A stretch of DNA of 64,000 bases from Chlamydomonas reinhardtii. Taxonomy: Eukaryota > Chlorophyta > Chlorophyceae > Chlamydomonadales > Chlamydomonadaceae. The stretch spans positions 371,854-435,853 of the forward strand of contig NC_057015.1 of the NCBI RefSeq assembly GCF_000002595.2. Reading direction: 5' to 3'. Under the pieces are notes generated by a model. That model saw nothing but the letters and a program-made list of their open reading frames with translations, had not been told where the DNA came from and did not search any database. Below, in pieces: positions 36,967 to 47,503 of this stretch (its first letter is position 1; the number at the start of each line of letters is the position of its first letter). The position numbers were made by a program, and so were the translations under genes.

Positions 36967-37441
36967 GTTGGGGGGGAGTTGCCGCGCTTGGACTTCAGGT
37001 GGGGCCTTCGCTGACACAGACAGCACTGGCAGGCATTGGGCCGCTGCCGCACCTGCAGCAGCAGCGGGCTGTTGAGTCGCTCCAGCTCCGCATGCGGCAC
37101 CGCGGTGAAGGAGCTGGAGCCAGCGGGCGGCGGCGGCCCGGCGGCAGCCTGGGCGCATGAGGGGGCGGGATGAGTCATGAGCAGCTCCCATCGAGTTCTC
37201 AGTGTGAAGGTGCCAGGCTTGGAGGGCCAACAGACTGGGGCGCACGGAGTCAGGTACGGTACAGACAAAGACATCGATGTTGCACACGCAAGCAGGGCCA
37301 CGGGCCCGCGCGGACGCACCCCCAGCCGGATGGTGGTGTCTGGCGAGGGCGCTGCGCCGGTGGTGTTGCGCAGGTGGTGGAACTCCACGGCCATCATGCC
37401 GCGGCCCACGTCCTGGCCCCGGGGCTGGCGGTTGGCCAGGC

Positions 37442-37772
37442 AGTCTGCGCGGGCGGGGCGGGTGTGGCGGGGCGGGTGAGGCGGGGCGGGTGTGGCGGGG
37501 CGGGTGTGGCGGGGCGGGTGTGGCGGGGTGGGTGTGGCGGGGTGGGTGCGGCGGGGTGGGTGCGGCGGGGCGGGTGTGGCGGGGCGGGTGCGGCGGGGCG
37601 GGTGTGGCGGGGTGGGTGTGGCGGGGTGGGTGCGGCGGGGCGGGTGTGGCGGGGTGGGTGCAGCGGGGTGGGTGTGGCGGGGCGGGTGCGGCGGGGCGGG
37701 TGTGGCGGGGTGGGTGCGGCGGGGCGGGTGTGGCGGGGTGGGTGTGGCGGGGTGGGTGTGGCGGGGCGGGAG
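37442..37772. repeat. 15-bp minisatellite, about 22 units
   Basis: The unit is GTGYGGCGGGGYGGG. It lies in an intron of the truncated glycosyltransferase. The homologous site in copy B (46243-46290) has only about three units, so the array has expanded in A or contracted in B since duplication. Confidence 0.95.
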
Positions 37773-38967
37773 GAAGGGAGGGAGCACACAGACATGGGAC
37801 ATGTGCACATACAAGAGAGAGACCGTATGGGCGGACCGTGGGCGCGGTGTGTTCGAGGAATGGGGCTAGGCACAGCCGTTGGTGAAATGTGTGTGCGGGA
37901 ATGCGGGTGCGGTGCCTGCAGTCCAGGACGCCGTGTGGGTGTTCTGTTTGGCACACGGTGCCCACCCGCCCCCACGGCCTCGGCCCCCGCCCCCGGCCCC
38001 CCGCCTCCTCACCAAAGTGCCCAAAGCCGGGCCACTCGCACTGCAGGCTCTCCAGCGTGTCCCCGAAGGGCATCGCCACGTGCCCCGTGTTGATGTGGGG
38101 CCAGGGGATGGAGTGCTTGAGCGGCCGCTGCAGAGTGCAGACCCGCCGCCTTGGCCCGGGGCGTCAGGGCCTGCGCCCCACACGGGAACAACACACACAT
38201 ACATGTACACATGTACACACACACACACACACACAAGCAGCGCTCAGCACTGGTCTCAGGTTAAAGGAAATGGGTAGGACAGGTAGGCGCCGGCACCGGC
38301 GGCCGACTGCCGCCCAGCCTCCTCGCCTGGCCCAGCGACCTCTCCCGCCAGAGGAAGACCACTACGATGCGCCCGCCCGCCCGCCCGCCCGCAGCCACAC
38401 CACACGCAGCCACACACGCACACACGGCCACACCGCACACAGCCACACCGCAGGCAGCCGCGTTCGCTCGCTCTCACCCAGTCTGTGTCGCAGGGCAGTG
38501 CCGGCCAGGCGGCTATGGCCCCCAGCACCACCGCCACCTGCGCCAGGCCCTGAGCCGCCCGCACAAACTGCTCCTTGGCTATGACGGGGTGATTGGGAGC
38601 AGCCGGGTGGGTTTGGCGGCGAGGCGCGGAGTAGGGTCAAAACGAAGCAGTGGGCGGAAGACAAAAGACAGCGCGACCACAGTGCACAGGCACAGAGGCC
38701 GGGGGCTGGGCCAGCAGCGCCGTGGTCCTCCACAAACCCCTGGTTCCCTGCACCCTTGCCCCATGATCCCCTTCCCACCGCCCTCTTCCCGCCGCCCATC
38801 CCCCTCCCGCTCCCCTCCCCCCCGCCACTCACTCAGTCCGGCGTGCACCACGCCCGGCGCGTAGGCCACGGTGTGCCGCAGCTCGGGCAGGTCCTCGTAG
38901 CTGCGCCCGCCGAACGCCTGGTTGGCCACGTAGATGCGGGTGCGGCTCTGAGCCACCCTGCGCACAG

Positions 38968-40910
38968 CTGCTAACTACGCTCAGACTGACCCCGATAAAC
39001 GTTGAATACAAGCAAGCACGTCTGAAAGAGCGCCTAGGCCACTGGCCATGTCGACTGTTGCGCCGGTCGCCAACAAGTTCTAGGGGCCCGTGTGTTTGGT
39101 TGAGATGCTATGGCATGTTTATTCACCAACACAATAGGAACGAACGTTCCGTGGAACGAAGAATTGTGTTTGAACGAAAGGATGCACGATGGTTATATCC
39201 GGTATTTGTAAATCTGTATTTTTATGCCTAGATGTCGTCAAGCTAAGTCGTTGACCCCCGTCACATGCCTTGTCACGTTCCCAAACACCCCAAGCATTTC
39301 TTTCGCCTCCTGCCATACTCAACACCTCTACGGCGCCCCACGCTCAAAGGGCTAGGCGCGGGGCGGCCGGGCGGGGGCGACCTCGGGGCTTCTCCGAGTG
39401 TCCTAGCCGATGCGCTTGCGTGTCGTCAAGCGTGTCGTAGCAGCATGGAGGCTCTGACGGGGCGTTACACGCCTATTAGCTCCCAAGCATGCGGGGGCTC
39501 AGCCCATTTTTGGGCTGAGCCCCCCCAGCGCAGCGTTTCAGAGGGGGAGGGCGAAGCCCCCCAGGAACACCCCTGTCCGTGCTGCGTGCGTGCGTGGCGG
39601 AACCTCATAGGCGGAACCTCATCAAGGCCTTGTGGTGCGCGACTGGTATAAATGCTCTACTGTGCCCTTGCATGGTCAGTGGTGCCGCTCCTTCCGCACA
39701 CAGCCCCATCCAATGCTTGTACTTGCTCATCTGCACGCCTGGTTGCTTGTTGTCCGATGGGAAAGTGTGTTTGGCTCAGACTGCAGCCGCTCGTGCTTCC
39801 ACGCCTTCATTAGACTCTCTCGAAAGGCGGATACTATTTGCCCTTCAGGCAGTGGGCTACCTGCTCGGCTCTCCTCCCTTTCCGGCCTGATCATGTGCAT
39901 ACGGCCTTGCCATACGTCTACGCCATGCGCTGAGATAAAACGGAAAAGACGTGCACACCACCCATCTCCCTCTGGGTGTACTAACGCGTCTTGTACTTCA
40001 TCAATTAGTGCATCGTGGGCTAGGCTATCCTTCTGCACGGCAATCCTGTTGTAGAATCCAATGCAAAGCTTGGCGAAAAAGAAATGGAGTGGTAATTGTG
40101 CTAATTCAGCAAACAGCAGGCGATGCGAAGAACGTCAACGCTTTATTCACTTTTGCGCCAAAACCGGCCAAAAACGTCTACACCTGCGTAGATGCGCGGC
40201 ACCCACGGCACCCAAACCCAAAATTTTTTCTCCGCCTTCGGCGGATTTTGGGCAGATATCTACAGTGTAGATGGAAGATACGAGCACTGAAATGCGCACA
40301 CAGCACTCACACGTGATGCTCATCAGCCCTTAGCTCCTCCTTTGTCAGCACTCGATTGGTAGCAGTATCTGGCAACGCCGTCGCACTCCCTTCTTACTCT
40401 CACACACACGATGAAATACAGTCTCTCAGTGTTTGTAGCGGAAACAATACGGTAAACACAATGTGGCACGCGCTTGAGCGCCACTATTTATTCGTCTGTC
40501 GATGACGTCTCTTGCTCTCAAATACACGGCAAACACGACGAACACGTGTTCCGACTTTCAACCGTAAAACTGTTTTCACCCTCGTGTGCCTGCCTCACTC
40601 CTATCATGTTCGCACACCATGTGCGCACATGCCACAGTGTCGAGATGTCGACTGCCATCCACTGGTATCTATGACTATGGCCGCTGTGACCTGCAATGCG
40701 CAATCATGCGGCCCCTTGCGTATTCCGGATGTGAGACCATCATGCATATCATTTTGCATTAACTTGCGATAGCTGTGAAATTGCACACAGTTCTGGTACA
40801 TTATTGCGCCTCCGCCCACCTGCTGCGGCTAGAATGCGTGACCGCAAGCCACAGTCACAGGTGGCTGGATATGCTACTCTACAACCTCAAAACTATGCCT
40901 GCACGCAACC
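38968..40910. other. Inter-duplication segment, left part
   Basis: The segment is flanked by copy A and gene Y and has lower GC than surrounding genes. It holds the transposon-like block at 39267-39592 and a palindromic stretch at 40225-40252 (TCCGCCTTCGGCGGA inside CCCAAAAT/ATTTTGGG). No host gene is supported. Confidence 0.5.
39267..39592. mobile_element. Composite fragments of a DNA-transposon family with GGGCTGAGCCCCC ends
   Basis: 39267-39393 matches 50132-50251 in the same orientation at about 90 percent identity by eye. 39394-39506 matches the left end of the 49993-50615 element in reverse orientation. 39514-39592 matches that element's right end in reverse. The two reversed ends meet tip to tip, GGGGGCTCAGCCCA-TTT-TTGGGCTGAGCCCCC. 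Non-autonomous and without coding capacity. Confidence 0.65.
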
Positions 40911-42777
40911 TCATAGCTGCATGTGTCGCGCACTCTCGAAGTGCACCTGCAGCACCGCGCTTTCCAGGCCGCTGTCGCCAATCACAGACTTGTCCGCCTC
41001 GGTGCGGCGGTCCGCTGCCGCCTCCCAGCGCTGCAGCTGCTGCTCTGACGCGTCGCCCGCGTAGACGCAGAAGCCGTCCATGATGAAGCGGTGCGGCAGG
41101 TGCACGAGCGCTCGCCGAGCCTTGGCCGGTGCTGGCTCCGGCGCCGCAGCCGCAGCCGCCAGCACCTGTGAACAAGTCGAAGGGCATCGAGAGCGTGTGT
41201 AGTGGATGCCGACGGAAGGGAGGGGTAGGCAGGGAGGGGAGCACCTGAAGTACACGACACTCGAGATGGCGTCCAATCCCATGTACACCACCCCCACTCT
41301 GCCCGCCCGCAAATACATCGCCCCCACCCTGCCCGCCCCCACCTCGCCCGTCCCCACCACGCCCGCCCCCAACTCGCCCGGCCCCCCTCTGCCCGCCCCC
41401 ACCCCGCCCGCGCACCCACGCCCTGCCCACCCGCCCGCAACCATTCAGTGCTGGCGCCCGCATAGTCCGCGAACCCAACCTACCTTGTCCAGCGTGAAGG
41501 CGGCCACCAGGAACAACGTGCGTGTGCAGCTGCTTGCTTGCGGCCTCCATCTCTGCGACCGCAAGCACAGACGGTACTTACAAATCACCCGAGCTACATT
41601 GATGATGGCAATAAGCGAACAACAAAATCCCAGAAGACTCCGGCGTGTAAGCCTGACATAATCTCGCCTGTATCCCGCTGGTGACTAACACACACATGCA
41701 CACACATCCGTGTCCTTCCTACCACATGTGCACCCCTGCCATCAATTACTCGCTTTGGCAGACACGTACTCACCTGCAGGGCTGTACTTAGTCTCGCCCG
41801 CGCGCAGCCGCAGTGCGTTCGCACCCTTGTCCACCTCGCAGCCCACGCCCGCGCCCTTGTCCACCTGCAATACGCCCGTGTAATGGCCGCGCAGCGCCGC
41901 GGCCACGCAGCGCACGAACAGCGTCGTCTCCAGCAGTGCCGCCCGCTCCTAGACGATGAATAGGGCAACAGGACAGCCGCGACAGTGACGCCACATAAGT
42001 ACGTCTACGCGCGGCTGGGCGTCAAGGGTCCCAGCACTATCCTGCAGAGCATGGACGACGTGCTGCAGTTCTTGCTGCCCTGCCGCACTCTGCTCACGGC
42101 GTCGCAAGATGACACGTTTTTTCGCGCCGAGCAGACGGCCAGCATGACGAGTCTGCTGGACAAGGTACGCTCACGCTTGCCGCAAGCCAATCCTGTGCCA
42201 TATGTGGATGCAATACCTGATCCTGTTCACATGCTTCTACGTTGTCCTGTTTGTGCAGGACACTGGCTTCCTCAACGTAGAAACTTGAGAATAGGATCAG
42301 GTATTGCATCCACGTATGGCACAGGATTGGCTCGCGGCAAGCGTGAGCGCACCTTGTCCAGCAGACTGGCCGTTCGCACGGCGCGAAAAAACGTGTCATC
42401 TTGCGACGCCATGAGCAGAGTGCGGCAGGGCAGCAAGAACTGCAGCACGTCGTCCATGCTCTGCAGGATAGTGCTGGGACCCTTGACGCCCAGCCGCGCG
42501 TAGACGTCGTTCACGGCGACCTCCAGCACCATGCCGACGATGTTCCGGGTCATTCTGGCCTCCTTCGCCGCGGCTGCCGAGGCTGATTTGGCCTCCTGCG
42601 CGGCTGATTTGCCCTCCTCCGCGGCTGTTTGGCCTCTTGCGCGGCTGATTTGGCGTCCATCTCCGCTGCTTTGGCCTCCCTGACGCTCGCAATTAGCTCC
42701 TGCGCCCCGTGGTGATACACGTGGGCGTTCGGCTCCCATAGTACAATAAACGCGACAGGTAGAACGCAACCTACCAA
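40911..42777 (-). CDS. Gene Y: unrecognised protein gene, frame interrupted once
   Basis: Coding-like minus-strand exons: about 42777-42353, 41948-41774, near 41552-41484, and 41166-40911. The start reads MVGCVLPVAFIVLWEP, then a repeat of the AKSAAQEAK type (Ala/Lys/Glu heptad-like, probably coiled coil), DVYARLGVKGPSTILQSMDD and VLQFLLPCRTLL. The second exon reads ERAALLETTLFVRCVAAALR and DKGANALRLRAGETKYSPA. The last reads LVHLPHRFIMDGFCVYAGDA, SEQQLQRWEAA and ends ESARHMQL. The frame is broken once within the coiled-coil repeat, and the third exon's acceptor is ambiguous, so this may be a pseudogene. I do not recognise the family. The intron between the first two exons contains an inverted copy of the end of the first exon. 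Confidence 0.45.
42001..42507. repeat. Large inverted repeat, arms ~240 bp, loop 28 bp
   Basis: Left arm 42001-42244 and right arm 42273-42507 are reverse complements with few differences; the left arm has about 9 extra bases. The right arm is the last part of gene Y exon 1 plus its donor and intron start. Each arm encodes the same peptide on its own strand (YARLGVKGPSTILQSMDDVL, then QFLLPCRTLL). Confidence 0.95.
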
Positions 42778-44294
42778 ATCGGCACGCCATCTACGTCAGC
42801 ACAGCGTGCGCTGGACCGCAACACGGCCAGCACCCAGCGAGCTCCCTGAGTCACGCCCCATAACGAGGGATGCCTTGTAAGCGGCTCGCAGCTGGCACGG
42901 CGAGCGGCCGGGCGCACCAAACGGCGCCACAACCAGCCGGGATCTCAGGGTTGACGCGGCACTGCTGCTCGCCAGCATGCTTGATATCCCTAAGCAATGA
43001 GGCTAACCGCTTGTCAAGTGCCGAGTGGAGCGCGAAAATCTGTACTATGATGCAGCTCAGTTGAGGTTACTGAGGTTCTAGCCTCTAGGCTAACACTAGG
43101 CTAGGCGTAAGTAATAGGCTAATAGTAGGAATACTGGTTGCCAGCGTGAAAGCGTGACGAGCCTTCTCCGCCTCTGAGTCTGAATCGCCCGACGACCCTA
43201 ATGCGGGGCCGATTCCCAGAGCGTGACTTAGAACTCATTGCGCTCAATACATGAATGCATAAACGTCAAGGAGCATGTGGGCACGCCCTCGCAGCCCCCC
43301 GTCCTGTACAGCGCAAGCCGACAACCACGATGTGACTCGCTCGGCCTCCTACAGCACTCAGACGACATTGCCAGCCATTGTGCATAATGCTGAAGCTGAA
43401 AAGTACAGCTGCGCCATCACGTCGGGCAAGTTTGAGTGCACTTCGACATCTTCCATCCTCCAGCACATCGGCCGGTTTTAGAGGGAGGCCCAAGCAGCGC
43501 TAACCAGTTATGATCCCTGCTGCAAAGTCACAGGCAAACCCGATCATGTCGCACCACACAAGCAGCGCACGACCAGGTGCCAACTCCAGCACGGTTAGGC
43601 AAATGTTGGAGGCAGAACACACTTGGGGCCCCAGGCGCTTCGTACAGCTAGGACAAGGGCTGAGCCCCGGCGGAAGTAGAGATAGGTGATTATGACAAAT
43701 GGATAGCCAGAGGATACCCCAGTGGGGAAGTGGAGGGCACATGCAGGGAGGCAGGGGGAGGCACAGGTAGGGCGGGCAGGCCCCTGCAGGTCCACGGACA
43801 GGGGGCACAGCCGCAGAGGCAGGGAGGCAGTAGGACATGGACAGGAGGAGGCACAGGCGAACAGGCAGCAAGGCAGAGAGGAGCACAGGCAGGGACGTGG
43901 ACAGGGGGAGGCAGGGCCAGGCACAGCTTGTCCGCGTCCCTGCCTGTGGCCCTGTGCAGCTGTGCTCCCCACGCTTGCGCCCGCCCAGCCGTGCCCGCCG
44001 CTCGACCTCCTGGCTCCTAGCACGGCTCCTGGACGGGGAGTGTGGGTGGAACGCCCGCCAAGATGAGACACGATGAGAGGCATGGCCGATGGCGCCGAGT
44101 TAAGCCATCTCCACGCCCAGTGTTCCGGCCAGTGGTAATAGATCTACTGTTACGATACCTGTTGAAGACAGGGCTGGGCCCTAACTAATGCCTCTTACGA
44201 GTCTTCCAGTGAGTCCGGGGTGGGCTAGGTACAGGGAGCCGCCACACGGGCTGCCGCCTGCTGCCGGGCTGCCCACTCCTACTCCGTTGAACAC
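42778..44294. other. Intergenic, no supported gene
   Basis: A low-GC stretch at 43060-43150 (GGCTAATAGTAGGAATAC type) precedes a degenerate purine-rich tandem array at 43740-43925 built on AGGCACAGG and GGAGGCAGG. Open frames across the array are by-products of the repeat. Confidence 0.5.
43735..43925. repeat. Degenerate AGGCACAGG-type minisatellite
   Basis: Repeated GGAGGCAGGG, AGGCACAGG and GGACAGGGGG elements follow each other with irregular spacing over about 190 bases. Confidence 0.65.
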
Positions 44295-45707
44295 GACATG
44301 TTGGCAAGAAGGCGCCTTCGCCAGGCAAGTACCTGTCTTCGCGTGTTCAAGCGCCTCTTCAAACCGGTGTTCTTTCAATGCTTTTGTCATCGACGCTGGA
44401 GCCTGCGGCAGCACTGTCAAGCCGGAAGCAAAGGATTCCTCGACAGCTCTTGCACATACCTCGATCGCTCGTTGCTTTTGCGCAACGGAAAACGATGCCG
44501 GGGCTTTGGGCGCCATGGTGGCCATTTAGCTGGTAGGAAAGGATAAATCAAGACCTTAAGCGGGTTTGAGCAGATATGAGCTCAGCGCTGTTCAAAAAGC
44601 CGTATGTGCTACGGAACTGAATGCTCTAGGTGAAACATTTGTGTATGCTGAATGACACGGTGGGATGGGACTGGATGACCCTGGGCTCTCCACGGATACC
44701 CACGAGCTCGTGATGGAACATGGCAAGGGGCAGGAAAGCGTAGGATACCCACGAGCATGCGACCCGGTCTACTCCGTTGAAGTAGTATTACGTGTGTCAC
44801 GCGTCCACAGCATGTGCATACTGCTTTTGATTGAAATGACACATACGCCACGGCGCAGAATCCGAGCGGGCTGCTGAGGCAACGCGCAGCACCTAGGGTG
44901 AGCCACACCCATGTGCCCCGTGCCCTCCGGGCCTATCAGCTACACACACCGCCTCCTCTTAACTGACTGGGTTCACTGGGCCACCCCAGCCAATCCTGCC
45001 GCCACCCAACACCACGTGATCACACCCCGGCCCGGTCGCTCCACGCAGTCACTCGTGTCGCTCCGCACACACCTCCTGCCACATACCACAGACCATAAAC
45101 ACGCGCTCGCTCGCTGGCCCACTCCTCCCAGCCCACGTCTTCAAGCCTTTACCCACACCTGCACACCAGCTTGCGGCACCATGCTCCTCTTCTGCCAAAT
45201 ACACAAACAGCCCCAACCTATAGCCGTGCCGCTCCGAGCCCACACGTGGCTTTGGTCCTCCCCACCACCCCTCGCTACCAGGTCGCCCTCCGCCCGCCGC
45301 GCTACCAGTTCTGTCGCTGCTCGGGTTTGAGTGTGAAGTAGTGCAGCGCCTGGCAGCGGTCCAGCCAGCGCTTGTAGGTGTCCCCCGCCGGGCTGCCGGG
45401 CGCCAGGTCGGGCAGCTCCAGCAGCCGGTCCAGCCACAGCACCGGCATGGTCTCACGCTGCAGCCGCTGTGGGGGAAAGTGTATGTGTGTGGGGGGGGGG
45501 GGGAATGTGGGGGAGGGCGGGCAGAAGCGGAGGGGGCAGCCTTGGACAGGAGCGGGGGCGGAAGCGGAGGGAGCGGGACAAGTGGAGGGTAGGACACATG
45601 AGGAGGGGAGTCGTTCTGGGATGCAGCAGACAGTCCCAGGCCACACAGGGTGTGGGGGTGCCGCCCGCCTGGACCCTGCTGACAGTGCGCCGCCACAGGG
45701 CGCCAGG

Positions 45708-45752
<45 letters not shown>

Positions 45753-47503
45753 GTTGGGGGGGAGTTGCAGCGCTTGGACTTCAGGTGGGGCTTTTGCTGA
45801 CACAGACAGCACTGGCAGGCATTGGGCCGCTGCCGCACCTGCAGCAGCAGCGGGCTGTTGAGTCGCTCCAGCTCCGCATGCGGCACCGCGGTGAAGGAGC
45901 TGGAGCCAGCGGGCGGCGGCGGCCCGGCGGCAGCCTGGGCGCATGAGGGGGCGGGATGAGTCATGAGCAGCTCCCATCGATCGTCAGGTGTGAAGGTGCC
46001 AGGCTTGGAGAGCCGACAGACTGGGGCGCACGGAGTAAGGTACGGTACAGACACAGACATCGACGTTGCACACGCAAGCAGGGCCAGGGGCCCGCGCGGA
46101 CGCACCCCCAGCAGGATGGTGGTGTCTGGCGAGGGCGCTGCGCCGGTGGTGTTGCGCAGGTGGTGGAACTCCACGGCCATCATGCCGCGGCCCACGTCCT
46201 GGCCCCGGGGCTGGCGGTTGGCCAGGCAGTCTGCGCGGGCGGGCAGGTGCGGCGGGGCGGGTGCGGCGGGGCGGGTGTGGCGGGGCGGGAGGGAGGGAGC
46301 AAACAGGCATGGGACATGTGCACATACAAGAGAGAGACCATATGGGCGCACCGTGGGCGCGGTGTGTTCGAGGAATGGGGCTAGGCACAGCCGTTGGTGA
46401 GACGTGTGTGCGGGAGTGCGGGTGCGGTGCCTGCAGTCCAGGACGCCGTGTGGGTGTTCTGTTTGGCACACGGTGCCCACCCGCCCCCCGCCCCCGCCCC
46501 CGGCCCCCCTGCCTCCTCACCAAAGTGCCCAAAGCCGGGCCACTCGCACTGCAGGCTCTCCAGCGTGTCCCCGAAGGGCATCGCCACGTGCCCCGTGTTG
46601 ATGTGGGGCCAGGGGATGGAGTGCTTGAGCGGCCGCTGCAGGCCCGCCGCCTTGGCCTGGGGCGTCAGGGCCTGCGCCCCACACGGGAACAACACACACA
46701 CACACACACACATGTACACACACACGCATACACACACAAGCAGCGCCCAGCACTGGTCTCAGGTTAAAGGAAACGGGTAGGACAGGTAGGCGCCGGCACC
46801 CATGGCCGACTGCCGCCCACCCTCCCCGCCTGGCCCAGCGACCTCCCCCGCCGTCCGTCAGACTCGTCAGGGTAGGTGTCCCCTGCGCCAGAGGCAGACC
46901 ACTGCTATTACGATGCGCTCGCCCACCCACCCGCCCGCCCGCTCGCCCGCCCCCCTGCAGCCACGTACGCACACACGGCCACACCACAAACAGCCACGCT
47001 TGCTCGCTCTCACCCAGTCTGTGTCGCAGGGCAGTGCCGGCCAGGCGGCTATGGCCCCCAGCACCACCGCCACTTGCGCCAGGCCCTGAGCCGCCCGCAC
47101 AAACTGCTCCTTGGCTGTGACGGGGTGATTGGGAGCAGCCGGGTGGGTTTGGCGGCGAGGCGCGGAGTAGGGTCGAAACGAAGCAGTGGGCGGAAGACAA
47201 AAGACAGCGCGACCACAGTGCACAGGCACAAAGGCCGGGGGCTGGGCCAGCATCGCCGTGGTCTTCCACAAACCCCTGGTTCCCTGCACCCTTGCCCCAT
47301 GATCCCCTTCCCACCGCCCTCTTCCCGCCGCCCATCCCCCTCCCGCTCCCCTCCCCCCCGCCACTCACTCAGTCCGGCGTGCACCACGCCCGGCGCGTAG
47401 GCCACGGTGTGCCGCAGCTCGGGCAGGTCCTCGTAGCTGCGCCCGCCGAACGCCTGGTTGGCCACGTAGATGCGGGTGCGGCTCTGAGCCACCCTGCGCA
47501 CAG
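44295..47503. repeat. Segmental duplication, copy B
   Basis: The match of 35399-38967 in the same orientation. It carries gene X exon 1, the spacer and the last six glycosyltransferase exons, all continuous with the intact 5' part of the glycosyltransferase. Confidence 0.93.
44333..44525 (-). pseudogene. Orphan first exon of gene X
   Basis: The sequence corresponds to exon 1 of gene X (35629-35437), same length, with start ATG and donor GTACTT kept. It differs by at least three amino acids (MATMAPKA versus MATMTPKA, QAPAS versus QAQAS, HRFEEAL versus HRFGEAL). No other gene X exon follows; homology stops at 44295 inside intron 1. Read-through would end shortly in intron sequence. Confidence 0.8.

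Larger units (their letters stand above)
36394..38957 (-). pseudogene. Truncated duplicate of the GT77-like glycosyltransferase (last six exons)
   Basis: Copies of the last six exons of the gene at 45302-55255 are present, from [18 protein letters not shown] at the right to [15 protein letters not shown] and a stop at 36394. The 5' two-thirds, including signal anchor and DxD catalytic region, are absent, so no transferase could be made. In the exon matching 46521-46671, copy A (about 37990-38175) has a few extra bases near 38130 (CTGCAGAGTGCAGACCC versus CTGCAGGCCC), a +7 change that shifts the frame. Remaining exons and splice sites are otherwise well preserved, suggesting a fairly recent duplication. 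Transcription is possible but the product would be a fragment. Confidence 0.85.
35399..38967. repeat. Segmental duplication, copy A
   Basis: This 3.57-kb segment matches 44295-47503 in the same orientation. It starts inside intron 1 of gene X (GACATGTTGGCAAGAAGGCG) and ends in a glycosyltransferase intron just after CACCCTGCGCACAG. Copy A is longer mainly because its (GT)n tract and its 15-bp minisatellite are larger. Confidence 0.93.

Noticed and set aside
36309-38079. Long Pro/His/Thr-rich frames over the minisatellite in copy A
   Set aside because: They are translations of the 15-bp array in an intron and do not exist at the same length in copy B.
39267-39592. LTR retroelement or virus-like remnant
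   Set aside because: The repeats have short inverted, not long direct, terminal repeats and no reverse transcriptase, protease or capsid-like frame. A small DNA transposon fits better.
43500-43886. Cys/Pro/Leu-rich 128-residue frame resembling a secreted protein
   Set aside because: The composition comes from the purine-rich minisatellite on the other strand. There is no upstream promoter or splice support.
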